NCBI RefSeq assembly: GCF_003589595.1
Contig: NW_020654810.1
Location: 22,614,056 to 22,678,055 of the forward strand
Length of the DNA stretch: 64,000 nucleotides
Direction of reading: 5' to 3'
DNA from: Hyposmocoma kahamanoa
Lineage: Eukaryota > Arthropoda > Insecta > Lepidoptera > Cosmopterigidae
This document shows, in pieces, positions 46,847 to 57,189 of the stretch (position 1 is the first letter of the stretch; the number at the start of each line of letters is the position of its first letter). The position numbers were made by a program, and so were the translations under genes. Below the pieces are notes generated by a model. That model saw nothing but the letters and a program-made list of their open reading frames with translations, was not told the DNA's origin and made no database searches.

Positions 46847-49800
46847 GTATGTATTTAATCTGTAATTTAGAGATAATTATTTGCACGTCATTGGAAAAGT
46901 TAGATAGTCCGTATTACATTTTAAACTGTTTGTAGGTCCTCAGAAAAGATATGGTTGAAGGACAACAGCAAGCACATCGACCCGCAGAGCATACAGGGGG
47001 TGATGGAGTTGGCTCTCTGTAAATTCAAGGCTTTGAATTACCCTCAAGTTACATTGTCCAGCCGGTGAGTGCCTGTACTCAATAAACTCTTTTCGGATAA
47101 AAATAAACCCTTTATTCGTAATCGGATAATCGTATCAAATCATAATTTTTTTGCTGCTAGAAATAGTACAGAAACATCTGTAAATGTTATTTGAATATAC
47201 ATATAAGCATATTTTTAATTTATTTAACGATTTTCGATTCATGTCTTTCAGCCGAAATATTAGAAAACGTTTCTTTATATGTTTGTTATGTCTGTTATTT
47301 CTGAAGGACATGGATCCAAAGTCATAAAGAAATTTAAAAAAACATAGGGTTGTAAGAAAAAAAAAAAAAAAATCTACTTGGTAAGTACTGTGATTAGTAC
47401 AAATGTACTAAATTTATAGGTACTTGTTTGTCTCATACAAGACATAGTTAACATTGCCCCAAAGAATATGTTCAACGATTATCTTTCAACAATGGTTTTT
47501 TAAATAGAAAAGGAAAAATTAAAGCAAACGTAGCACCAGGATTCTTTCTAAGATTGTTTAAGATTTATTTCATAACCTTGGATAAGAGTCCTTCAATTAA
47601 AATAGTACAAATAATAAACATTGAAATTTGTTTTGTCAAGAGCATGTCAGGCTTGACACTACAGGTTTAAATTTAACTCTATACTGCTTGCTATAAGAAC
47701 GGTCCAAAGTCCAAAAAGTCAAGCTTGATGAGCTCTTGACTGTACCATATAGCCCTAACTTAAAGCATACAACATAAACTTCACAGATAAATATCTAAAA
47801 ATGTTTAAATATAATGTTCCTCCGTTGATTAAAAGTTATATGCATTGTGCAGCTTTCAGGTCAACACTTGTCGGTTTAACATGTCACAGTTTGAATAATA
47901 CGCATGTTAAACTGGTTCTATCAATTTATTAAAATCTATGTTATTCCTGCATAAAAAATTAAGACATACAACAAATTGTGTAGATTTTAAATTTTTTATT
48001 GAATTGATCTCTCTCTCATCTTAGCGTTGTCCCGGTTGCGTCCTCAGCAGGGTTTTGCGGAGCCCGGGGTCCGCTTTCCTACTCTTTCTCCTCCACTTTG
48101 CACGGTCTTCGGCATCCTTAGTGGTGAGACCATTGGCACGCATATCACCCTTGGCGACGTCAAGCCAGCACTTCTTGGGTCTGCCCCTTCTACCGGGGCC
48201 CGGCGGAGGTGGCATAGCCAGACATTTGTTTCCCACGTAGCAAGCCGGTTTCCGTAAGATGTGGCCGTACCAACGTAGGCGGCTTTCTTGCAGTTTATCT
48301 GCAATGTCACGGACATGAAGGCTGCCGCGGATGCGGGAGTTTCTGACACGGTCTTTCCGTGAAACTCCACACATCCAGCGCAGCATCTTCATTTCCGTGA
48401 CACGCAGCTCCTGCTTATGACGCTCAAGTACGGGCCACGTTTCACTGCCATATAAAAGGACAGGCCTAATGATGGATTTATAGACCTGTCCTTTCAGCTT
48501 AACCGGCATCTTGGGGTCACAAATTACACCAGTCACCTCACGCCACTTTGCCCAAGCGGCTGCGATTCGGGCTCTGACGTCGCAGTCGATGTCTCCGGAC
48601 GCGCTAAGTACAGATCCCAAGTATTTAAACTGGCCCGTAGGCTCGACCGCGTCTTCGCCTATGCGTACGGGTAGGGGATCTGTATTGTGATTTTTATTGA
48701 ATTGATATTCAATTATTTTTTGTGAAACTACTCCACTAGTTTGTTATAATTATTAATACAAAGATCACTAACACTAGTTGAAAAACCAAATACAAAGATA
48801 CGACAACAAGCACATAGAAAAATTCGTGAGGTCCGCTGGTTCGTTCCGTGGCTTAGTTGGTGTCGTCTGGCACGGTATGCTAGAAGACGTCAGTTCGAAT
48901 CCGGCCAGATCGAAGGAATGTTCGATCTTTGTATTAATAATTATAACAAATTATGTAGATGTTAACTTTTGAATACTGAGTTAGACTGTATATCTTATTA
49001 TTTACATGAAAATGTCATATATATCTATGTGTTGTATTGAATATTGAAAATATTTACACAAGAGAATATATCAGTGCCTCCAGTGAAAAAGGGAATAACT
49101 CAAAATCGACACTTTTCAGGAGAGGCAAAAAACCATACTTTTATTGATTATTGGTTGTTCGCATTTATTGTTAGTGCTTTTTATGATTTCAAGCTTTACG
49201 TATACATCTAAGCTTTCGTTTGATGGGTATTGGTAAAAAAATCAATCATATTGTCTATATTTTTTAAAGTTTTTTTCGAGTTGCGTCCTTGTTTATGAGT
49301 CCTTAACGGTAATAACACAACTTATGTTAACAAACTTTAAGACATAAAATGACTTATTCCTTTAACTGCGACTGTTCTATGGTTATAACAATACTTATGA
49401 TACCAACCACATTGATAAAAGATATAAAATCGGTAAAGGAATAAAACGACAAGTTTTCGTTTGTAATCTATTAACCAATAGCAACACGGTATAGTCGCGG
49501 GTATGACCAATTGTGTCCCGTGGAACAAACGGAAAGCTCAGTTATACCTTTATGGACACTGATAAGATAATAGTCGCTTTAAGTCCTACTTTTTCCCCCG
49601 TAATTGTGGAACAATACGAAAAGTGACTATGTAAAAATATATCTGCAGTTATTCGTTAAAACGTGTATGTATTTTTTGAGTTGAGAGCACTTGTACATTT
49701 AGACTCCTAAAAAATGCCCGATAACTAAAATAATGCCTTTAGGAACAGTGAGTTATGCCCTTCGTGCATACTGCTACTGAGACTGCTAGAGAGGCGTCCT

Positions 49801-52800
49801 TTTGATGTGTTATGTAATCGGACACGCTGAAGCCAATGGTGCAATAAAAACAAAAGGGCATAACTCGTCTTATTCCGTTTTTCACTGGAGGCACTGATAT
49901 TATAATTTCACAAAAAGATTGCAACAACAGTAAAGCTCCTTGTGAAAGAGTTGGTCCAGGGAAGTACTGTCATCTTACCTTATTCTGCCGCCAAGTATGT
50001 AGTAATGTGAGCATTCCTGCCTTCCGGTTTAGAAGGGTAAGGGTGCTGGTGAAATTACACGTACATGGGACTTGTTATGTATTTATTTTATTTACTTAAT
50101 TTACTTCTTTTACTTAATTTATTTCATTTATTTTATTTATTCCTATGCCTTCCTTGTATTGTATACTGAATAAATGTTATTTTATACAAATATCATAAAA
50201 CTTTTCCACAGCACAGATGGTGGTGTACACGCGCTTAACTCCAGTGCCCACTTTGACCTTGATCGCTACGGCACCAAGTTGTTTGAACCCCACGACATTG
50301 TGTTTGGCTTGAATAAGTTTTTCTACACTAATGATATCAGTATAAATGTGAGACGGTGTTATAGAGTAGCTGATAACTTCAGTGCGAGGTACAATGCTAT
50401 TAGAAGAACTTACTTGTACAGGTAAATGTTGTTATAAGTATGCCAGAATGTTATGATTTTCATATCATATACAATCTTTTACCGATTACTATGTTTGTGT
50501 AATTTATATTGTTAAGTAACAAATTTTTTCATTTTTTGTTTAGACTTCTCAACTTTAATTTATAATATAGGAAATGAAACTGTTTTTACGTATTTAAATC
50601 GAGTATATTTGCTTTTTTTCAAACAAACCAACGTTTCGGGCCCTTTACGGGTCCCATGGTCACAGTTGACTGTTAATTTATAAATACTTACATAAAATAT
50701 GTGAGAGGTGAACTAGGGAAAGAAAAAATTGTCCGTAGTCCACCGAGGTGAACAAGACTGGTGGTCCGCGGGCAAGAAGCGAAAAAAACTTTCTGTGTAT
50801 AAAGTTGTAAGGTATTTTTTTTTAAGCTATAAATATTTATCGTTTAAAAAATATATACTGGCCAACATCATAATATCGTGTTAACTTCGTAGGTGTACCT
50901 CCACCAACATAAGTTTTGTGTTCTTTTTATTTTGTAAGTTTTGTGTTCTTTTTATTTTGTACGTAAGAGGTGAGACGAAAAAATTGCTCGTGATCCACCT
51001 GGATGAACCAGACAGGTGGTGTGGTCCACGGGCAAGAAGCGAATATTACGTAGCTTCTCTCACTAGCGGAGAAGGAAACCATTGCTATAAAACCTGGATG
51101 TAGAACAAGGGTTACATTGGGGTCAGCGCAGCGTGACAAACTATGTGACCCTATCTGAAGACCCGTGCTGAAAGTATAATGGGTTGACATTAGCAATTTA
51201 TCGTACAGTCAACAGCATATCAAGCTGTATACACTTGTTCGAATATCGTCAATGTGTAGCTTGATGTGCTGCCGTCTGTACATTACAGAATGAAAACGCA
51301 CAACAAATTACAATAAATATAATAATTGTGTTAGTTGAGATTATTTCTCAACTATCAAGAATGTCAATTTTCAGTCTCCGCACTTGTCACGACATTCTGG
51401 TCTGGTCTGGTCTGGTGGTTGAGTTATCAATTTTATAACAAACGGTGCTAGTGTGGAGCACATTACAATCAGATCATAGAACACGAAACAATCAGACAAG
51501 CTAATAAAATCAAGTACAGGGTCAAGAGCACGTGAAGCTTGACACTCAAGACTTACATGCAACTCTATGCCGCTTACTATAAAAACGGTCCAAAATGCAA
51601 AGTGTCAAGCTTGATGTGCTCTTGACTGTACAATAATTTAAACATAAATAATGCATGTGTCATTACAATTTTTCAATATGTTTGTTTATTTCAGGCTTGC
51701 AGTGTTGAAAAAAGGTATAGAGTTGCCAGAATATTATGGCATAGGCTCTGAAATACCCATAGAAGAATGGAAGAGGTGCCATTTTATAAGGTAGTATTAA
51801 TGGTATGACCAGTTTATAGCTGCGACCCCTTGATTCTATAGCAAACTATTTATTATTGGAAAAATTTTTGACTTAAATTTCTAGCTCTGATCGACCTTTA
51901 AGTAAGACTATTTATGATAATTTAACACTGCATTACAGACCCACCTTTTGCAATTAGAACCAAAACGATGAATAATTTATAATAATAGTAATAATACGTA
52001 GGGCAGGCGCATGGGACTTGTCAACTTATGTCTCAGGGTGACGGGCGCGGTGGCGGTGCCCCTAAGATCTTTGCGATTTAAAGCTCTGAGTGGCACTGCA
52101 ACTGTTATGGATAGGCGTGTTATTTACCACCAGCCGCGTGACTTGTTCATTCCGTCACTTATAACTTATAATGCCAATAAAAAAAACGTTACAAATCTGT
52201 TAGACCTGGGGAGAGACGTGTGTCTGAAATATAATAATAATGTACCAGACAACCACACTAATTGCCTGGCCTCAAATTAGCTGCCTCTGTGGCCGAACGG
52301 TTACCATGCTGGTCCGCCACGCAGAGGTCCCGGGTTCGATTCCCGCGCCGAGAGAAATATTTGTATGGCCTATATTTATTTCTCTAGTGAGTTTGGGTGT
52401 CATTTTGTGGTTTTCAATGTGTGTATCCATGGCACCCGCGGTACAGGGTTTCCGTAGTGCAGGGTTATTTACAAAAATCACTGTACTATGAGTACCAGAG
52501 CAACGGAATTCACTCTGGTGCACTTCACTTCACTAGCATCATGCGACTTTGAATTTGGTCGAGTATTACTTATTTCACAGTAATTATTTCGGACAAATGC
52601 CGGACGGAAAACGACAGTACAGGGCCTGATTCTATCGGAAATTTCAACCCGGGGCCTCCGATCTAGCGTCCACAGTGCAATCCGTTGTGCCATCAAGGTC
52701 GTCCTGTTAATTAATGGCCTGTCTATTTATTTCCAATATTGCCATTAAATTCGAGGAAGAGGTCAATCGTCGAATACGACTCGGTTGGGCAGCTTTCGGG

Positions 52801-55800
52801 AAGCTCCGGGACATCTAGTCCGCAATACCGCAGTCCTTGAAGACAAAAGTCTTCGCGCACTGAGACGTGGTCACTTACTACGGGCCTCATAAAAATGCTC
52901 AAAATCAGTCAAAGAGCAATGGAGCGAGCTGGGCATTTCTCTACGTGATCGAATCAGAAATGAGGATATCCGTAGAAGAACGAAAATCACCGACATAGCT
53001 CAAAGGCTTAGCAAGTTGAAGTGGCAATGGGCAGGGCACATAAGACTCACTCGTAGAACTGACGGCCGTTGAGGCAGAAAGGTTCTCGAATGGAGATCAC
53101 GAACAGGAAGGCGTTCAGTGGGACGGCCTCCTACTAGATGGACGGATGACCTGGTAAGGGCGGGTCACCGATGGATGCACGTTGCTTCAGACCGGCTAGC
53201 CTGGCAATCTTTAGGGGACATAGGCCTATGTTCAGCAGTAGAGTTCCGGCTGATTTGATGATGATAATGCCATTAAATATTAAGTGCAATTCCAGACTCT
53301 TTGATTTCGACATAGAACGCTTGAAAGAAGGTGCGAAATACCTCGTAGGCTACCACGATTTCACAACATTCAAGAAGTTTGATAAGCTGAAACAATACAA
53401 ACATAACAGACGCGAAATATACGATATCATTGTTCGACCGGGAAGGCCGCTGTTGACAAGCTTTGTCGACGACAGAGATTCATTCTTTGACTATTGGGAC
53501 ATTGAAATTAGAGGCAGAGCTTTTGTGCATAATCAGGTAAGTTGTTTACAGGTAAAAAAATCTAAATTAGGGCAAGGACAAACCAGCAGACAGAAAGGCA
53601 GAGAATATTACATTTGTCAATGTGTATTTTTTGCTATTAAAGACTTGTCCAGAGAAGTACTGCCACCTTACCTATTTCTGCCGTCAAACAGTTGGTGAAA
53701 TTACAGACATATGAGACTTGTCAACTTATCGACTGTGAACTGGCAACCGGTACTATAATTCGCTCTGGACCTTTTGGAGGGAAAAGTGTCGTTTTTATTT
53801 TGACTTTCAATTATTTTGTGAAATCTAGTTTAAAGTGGAATAGGATAGTGCTATTGTGCCTTAATCGAAGATTAAAACGCGAAATTATACGAATCTCGAA
53901 CTAAAATACCCGTATCGGCCCGTTCTAAGGAATCCCGAGTCAATCCAAGCACGCTGCCTCAAATTGCCTATCCTCTTTGTGGCGGCCATATTTACAGAAA
54001 AACTTATTTTTTAGCCCTTACATTCTGCCAAGCGGAAAACTCGACACTGGCGAAATCTTAAAAAGAAGGAACCGCCATTGAGCAAAACGAAGAAGAAGAA
54101 CCGGTATTATCTTAATTTTGACAACTTTACGCTATGAAGAAAAAAATTGTTTTCATTTAATAAACAATAATACGTAGTGTATGTGTAATAAAAACATTTA
54201 CAAACTACGTATTTAATAAATCAGGTGCTATAATTATAATATAATTTCATCCTGTAAAGTTATCAAAATTGAGATAGTACCGATTTCCTGTTCACAATCG
54301 TTATGTCTCAGGGTGACGGGCGTAGTGGCAGTGCCCCTCAGATCTTTGCGATTTAAAGCTCCGAATGGCACTGCCACTGCTATGGACAGGCGTGTAGCTT
54401 ACCGTGTAATACCGCGGTGGGAGGTAGCAAGCAAGGAAGTAGCAACCATTCGCGATATCGTAAAGGATATTCCTCAACCGACATAAGATACCCTTCCGAC
54501 GGTTTGCGCTGATCCTTACAATTCTTTTTTGAATGCAAGCTACAGAACCTTGAATTTAAACGGGTACTTTTCTTTCGTTATTAAGTTGGTACGGATCAGA
54601 AAAAAACAGCCATTAATTTTCATCACCTAAACTTTTCGTATGCAAAATTTTTTTTCGCCATTTTTCTTATTATATTTGATTTCGCTAGCATCGAGTTTGC
54701 TGCGTAACAATTTTAGAGACTTTTGCAGATTCAACAAGAATATTTAATTGAATTACACTTAAAACGTTAAATCTAACTTCTCAAAATTCATCAGATTTGT
54801 GATCATTGCAAGTTGAGTCCTACTATGTCTATACTAAACGTCATTTTCATAAACTTGTTTGTCGTTTGTCGACACTTACAAGGAAGCGTGCCATTATAAT
54901 ATAAAAGATATTGTCTTGACACTAAGGATGGGTATCGACCAACAAAACATCGATTAATCGAAAAATATAAATATTGTAATTGGTCGCATTACTTCATATT
55001 CTTGTTGGTGTATTTTTTTAGCTGTGTAAGTCAAATGTTATAACGTCGCTTTCATCTCTTACGGTTTACAGACCCTGCTTCATTGTTTACCTGATTTCTA
55101 AAGTTAAATTAAAACTAAGTAGGTATAGAGAGAGCTAGACAATACTCCATTATGTCTAAGTTAATAGTACCAGGGTTTCTAGAATAAACTCGGAATAGAA
55201 ACCTCGTAGCATAACTCTCATTTCCCGCCTTATTCCAAATTACACAAATTACAACAATATAGTAGTATAGACACCAGTATTAATTATAAATTTTTCAAAG
55301 GCGGTGGAGATAAATTTTATGATTAGCTTATGTAACCATCTTTCTGGTGTCACGGTATTGCGCGCAAGTCTCATTTTTCGAAAATCGACTAAATAAAAGG
55401 AACATTTGGATTTAAAAGCGGTTTATTTTTAATTTTTAACATGTTTCGAGTTCTTAGGTTTTCGCGATTGTTACACAGTGGACACGGTTGACCATGGGAC
55501 CTGTAAAGGGCCCGAAACGTCAGTTTGTTTGAAAAAACAAATATACGCGATTTAAATCCGGAAAAATAGTTTCATTTCCTATTTTAACATGTTTATAAAA
55601 CATTTTTATTTTTTTTAGCGAAAATCGGTATGAAATCATAGATTATCCGATTAATCGAACCAAATGACATCGATTATTCCGATTAAACGATACCATCCCT
55701 ACTTAACACTGAAACGTATTAACATAACCATAAACAAAAAATAAAATCAACACTGTTCATGCTCGAATGTGCTAACAAAATCCCATACAAGAGACACGTA

Positions 55801-56076
55801 TAGAATTCAACCCACACTAAAATTTTACCTTAACAGATACGGCGTATGATGGGCACACTCATAAGCGTCGCTGTCGGCAAACTACCTCCAGAAGAAATAA
55901 AAGTTATGCTACAAGTGCCTTCAAAGCATTCTTGGCACAATTCCATCCAGTGCTCACCACCACACGGACTATATCTTTGCAACGTTGAGTACAACCCGGA
56001 CGACCTAATCTATGCCCCTGAAAGACAGAGCACGCACGATACCAGCTTAGATGAGCAAGAAAGTGATAGTGAATAA
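46797..56076 (+). CDS. PUSL1: tRNA pseudouridine synthase-like 1 (TruA family), complete, 6 exons
   Basis: Six exons join in frame to 321 aa (human PUSL1 about 303 aa). Start ATG has A at -3 and opens MKARYLAFFSYIGTPF, the TruA first strand. The catalytic loop SSRTDGGVHALNS puts the nucleophile-type Asp at residue 62. RRTYLYRLAVLKKG, EGAKYLVGYHDFTTF and AFVHNQIRRMMGTLISVAVG are the other TruA/PUSL1 signatures. By family the enzyme isomerises uridine to pseudouridine in tRNA; mammalian PUSL1 is mitochondrial, but no clear presequence is seen here. Introns are 89, 3147, 1273, 1505 and 2300 nt, the last four mostly repeats. The stop lies 28 nt before the likely DUSP start, suggesting a shared transcript. 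Confidence 0.95.
46936..47064 (+). CDS. PUSL1: PUSL1 exon 2
   Basis: Acceptor gtttgtag, donor CCG/gtgagt. Residues 17-59 (SSEKIWLKDNSKHIDPQSIQ ... YPQVTLSS), leading into the catalytic loop. Ends within the codon of Arg60. Confidence 0.95.
47635..47740. mobile_element. MITE family G, copy 1 (106 bp)
   Basis: Arms gtcaagagcatgtcaggctt / gtcaagcttgatgagctcttgac. Lies in PUSL1 intron 2. Confidence 0.8.
48009..48690 (-). mobile_element. 5'-truncated RTE-type LINE with 16-bp TSD, PUSL1 intron 2
   Basis: The minus frame is open from the truncation point (TDPLPVRIGEDAVEPTGQFK) through KYLGSVLSASGDIDCDVRAR, LLYGSETWPVLERHKQEL, RLRWYGHILRKPA and GRRGRPKKCWLDVAKGDM to the stop at 48021. Flanked by perfect 16-bp repeats TTTTTATTGAATTGAT at 47993-48008 and 48691-48706. 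Very little decay, so a young insertion. Confidence 0.95.
48815..48960 (+). mobile_element. SINE-c copy 5, PUSL1 intron 2
   Basis: gttccgtggcttagttggtg...cgtctggcacggtatgc...agttcgaatccggccagatc, then tcgatctttgtattaataat tataacaaatt. The tail forms an inverted pair with 48735-48770 (actagtttgttataattatt...). Confidence 0.85.
48961..49931. other. PUSL1 intron 2, unassigned
   Basis: AT-rich. Short minus ORFs at 49337-49927 lack motifs. gaataactcaaaatcgac-type sequence suggests an old repeat, unresolved. Confidence 0.45.
49932..50077 (+). mobile_element. SINE-a copy 10 (5' part), PUSL1 intron 2
   Basis: agctccttgtgaaagagttg...gtccagggaagtactgtcatc...gaagggtaagggtgctggtgaaattac, ending 134 nt before exon 3. 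Confidence 0.85.
50212..50421 (+). CDS. PUSL1: PUSL1 exon 3, catalytic loop
   Basis: Acceptor ttccacag, donor ACAG/gtaaat. Completes Arg60 and encodes TDGGVHALNSSAHFDL, with Asp62 the expected catalytic residue, then FSARYNAIRRTYLY. Confidence 0.97.
50570..50675 (-). repeat. Family J repeat, copy 4
   Basis: gaaatgaaactgtttttacg...caaacaaaccaacgtttcgg gccctttacgggtccc. Confidence 0.75.
50911..50960. repeat. 25-bp perfect tandem duplication
   Basis: Unit begins aagttttgtgttctttttat and occurs twice without mismatch, in PUSL1 intron 3. Confidence 0.95.
51203..51281. mobile_element. MITE family F, copy 1 (79 bp)
   Basis: Arms gtacagtcaacagcatatca / tgatgtgctgccgtctgtac with gttcgaatat in the loop. 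Related to family G termini. Confidence 0.7.
51397..51418. repeat. (CTGGT)4 microsatellite
   Basis: ctggtctggtctggtctggt. Confidence 0.9.
51521..51626. mobile_element. MITE family G, copy 2 (106 bp)
   Basis: Arms gtcaagagcacgtgaagctt / agcttgatgtgctcttgac. Same length as copy 1 and shares internal acggtccaaa. Lies in PUSL1 intron 3. Confidence 0.8.
51695..51790 (+). CDS. PUSL1: PUSL1 exon 4
   Basis: Acceptor tatttcag, donor ATAAG/gtagta. Residues 130-161: LAVLKKGIELPEYYGIGSEI ... EEWKRCHFI, the variable middle of the family. Confidence 0.93.
52003..52185 (+). mobile_element. SINE-a copy 11 (3' part), PUSL1 intron 4
   Basis: catgggacttgtcaacttat...gatttaaagctctgagtggc...gacttgttcattccgtcac, A-rich end at about 52178. 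Confidence 0.85.
52281..52472 (+). mobile_element. SINE-b copy 7, PUSL1 intron 4
   Basis: gctgcctctgtggccgaacg...gtcccgggttcgattcccgc...gtacagggtttccgtagtgc. Inserted in another repeat shared with 63290-63380 (ccagac...ccacattaattacctgg / caccagagcaa). Confidence 0.85.
52615..52705 (-). mobile_element. tRNA-like SINE fragment
   Basis: On minus: acgaccttgatggcacaacg ... ggaggccccgggttgaaatt, a tRNA-like A/B arrangement. The flank gtaattatttcggac resembles MITE family H. Confidence 0.5.
52751..53267 (+). mobile_element. Decayed RTE-type LINE 3' end with 11-bp TSD beside PUSL1 exon 5
   Basis: Pieces in shifting frames: RRIRLGWAAFGKLRD, SLRDRIRNEDIRRRTK, SKLKWQWAGHI, GRRSVGRPPTRWTDDLV. The 3' tail is tgatgatgata. 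Flanked by TGCCATTAAAT at 52740-52750 and 53268-53278. Confidence 0.93.
53296..53536 (+). CDS. PUSL1: PUSL1 exon 5
   Basis: Acceptor caattccag/A, donor CAG/gtaagt. Residues 162-242 include EGAKYLVGYHDFTTFKKF (TruA EGxHDF motif) and the strand ending AFVHNQ. A decayed LINE stops 28 nt before the exon. An apparent open frame running from that LINE straight into the exon is a read-through artefact. Confidence 0.96.
53643..53732 (+). mobile_element. SINE-a copy 12 (internally deleted)
   Basis: agtactgccaccttacctat...ttctgccgtcaaacag joined directly to ggtgaaattacagacatatg. Lies 107 nt past PUSL1 exon 5. Confidence 0.75.
54298..54405 (+). mobile_element. SINE-a copy 13 (3' part without tail)
   Basis: tatgtctcagggtgacgggc...cagatctttgcgatttaaag...tatggacaggcgtgtagctta. 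Confidence 0.8.
54406..55427. other. PUSL1 intron 5, unassigned
   Basis: AT-rich with no recognised element or exon. Confidence 0.5.
55428..55590 (+). repeat. Family J repeat, copy 5 (longest), PUSL1 intron 5
   Basis: gtttcgagttcttaggtttt...gaccatgggacctgtaaagg gcccgaaacgtc...tatacgcgatttaaatccgg. Confidence 0.8.
55837..56076 (+). CDS. PUSL1: PUSL1 exon 6 and stop
   Basis: Acceptor ttaacag. Residues 243-321: IRRMMGTLISVAVGKLPPEE, then HGLYLCNVEY near the C-terminus, an acidic tail, TAA at 56074-56076. Confidence 0.96.
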   Translation: MRRMMGTLISVAVGKLPPEEIKVMLQVPSKHSWHNSIQCSPPHGLYLCNVEYNPDDLIYAPERQSTHDTSLDEQESDSE

Positions 56077-56104
56077 TAAGCAGTTTCGACGAAAATTGGT
56101 GACG

Positions 56105-56680
56105 ATGAGTTTTCTAAGTGAACTAAAAAGACAAAAGAATAAACTGAAAGAGACAGAAACTGTAGTGACCAATGTAGATGGTAAACGGTTTATAGAAAAG
56201 GGGGATGAGAGACAAAACATTGCACAGAGCTCCTACGGGTTTGTTGTCGATACAAAACCTGACGATATTCCTGTAATGATTGTAGATTACATGTATATAG
56301 GATCACAGGATTGTACAACCAAAGCTGTTATTGAAAAGTATAATATAAAACACGTTCTTAGTTTAGGAATAAATATAACTGTTTCTGTTGATCATGAATT
56401 TGTTGAATGTTTAGATTTGCCAGAAACTGATATACGGTATTTGTTAAAAAAGAGTTTGAGTTTTATAAGAAAATCTGTAGAATGTAAAGAGAATATTCTA
56501 GTGCACTGCAACGCGGGTGTATCACGCACTTCAACTGTGGCAATAGCCTATTTGATGCAATTTGAAAGGATGTCGTTTGATGTTGCTTATCATTTGGTTA
56601 AAGAGAAACGACCGGCTATACAGCCTAATGCAGGTTTCAGGAAACAGTTAAAAGCTTTGTCACCGGGTAATGTAATTTAA
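56105..56680 (+). CDS. Dual-specificity phosphatase, DUSP19-like, intronless
   Basis: 191 aa from the ATG at 56105. The cysteine-phosphatase motif HCNAGVSR supplies the catalytic Cys (residue 135 from this start) and Arg. The Asp in LDLPETDI is the likely general acid (104). VDYMYIGSQD and PNAGFRKQL match the DUSP19/SKRP1 type, as does the N-terminal FLSELKRQK ... DGKRFIE. By family it removes phosphate from Tyr and Ser/Thr, often in stress MAP-kinase pathways; substrate here unknown. An upstream in-frame ATG at 56051 would give 209 aa and overlap PUSL1 by 26 nt, but it has T at -3, whereas 56105 has A at -3 and fits the family N-terminus. No promoter or canonical AATAAA is evident nearby. 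Confidence 0.93.
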   Translation: MSFLSELKRQKNKLKETETVVTNVDGKRFIEKGDERQNIAQSSYGFVVDTKPDDIPVMIVDYMYIGSQDCTTKAVIEKYNIKHVLSLGINITVSVDHEFVECLDLPETDIRYLLKKSLSFIRKSVECKENILVHCNAGVSRTSTVAIAYLMQFERMSFDVAYHLVKEKRPAIQPNAGFRKQLKALSPGNVI

Positions 56681-56789
56681 GTACATCGTCAAACCATTAT
56701 ACGTCTTACTCTGCTGATGACGGACCTCCTCTAAATAGAGGGAGTTGTATAGTTTGCCATGTTGACCCAATGCGAGCTGAGACTTCTTT

Positions 56790-57012
56790 ATTAACCGTCT
56801 TTAAAAAAGGAAGACGTTCTCAATTCGACTGTATGTACGTTAAGATATAACTTTGTGAACCGATTTTGATGATTCTTTTTTTATTGGAAAGATAGTACCT
56901 CAGTACTAGGTACTGTAGTCCCATTAAAATTTGAAGAAAATATTCCACCTCTTAGGGGCAAACTAGGGGATGAATGACTTTTGAGATCTGTTTTTTTAGT
57001 ACTGAGATCGTT
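56790..57012 (+). repeat. DF-1 copy 8, downstream of the DUSP gene
   Basis: ttaaccgtctttaaaaaagg...gaccgattttgatgattctt-type core...gagatctgtttttttagtac. Contains ATTAAA at 56923-56928, the nearest polyA-like hexamer after the DUSP stop. Confidence 0.8.
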
Positions 57013-57103
57013 ATGACGCCAAGTTAGGAGCTATTCGGTTTCACTGAAATTGACATGTAGCATGTTACACATTATATAACGTTGTAATTGTCTTGTTCAT
57101 ATA

Positions 57104-57176
57104 ATTATATTATTATACTGTAATTCAAATATAAAATTATATTATTATACTGTAATTCAAATATAAAATTATATTA
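57104..57176. repeat. 32-bp tandem duplication
   Basis: Two perfect 32-bp units (57104-57135, 57136-57167) and the start of a third. Confidence 0.95.
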
Positions 57177-57189
57177 ATTTACATACTCG

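Noticed and set aside
48027..48257. Plus-strand ORFs at 48027-48257
   Set aside because: Shadows of the antisense LINE reading frame.
53171..53698. 175-codon ORF as a gene
   Set aside because: It joins decayed LINE sequence, intron, PUSL1 exon 5 and the next intron in one accidental frame. The splice-consistent exon is 53296-53536.
56051..56104. Upstream ATG of the phosphatase as its start
   Set aside because: T at -3, overlap with PUSL1 coding, and the N-terminal 18 residues do not fit the DUSP19 family. It is kept as an alternative only.
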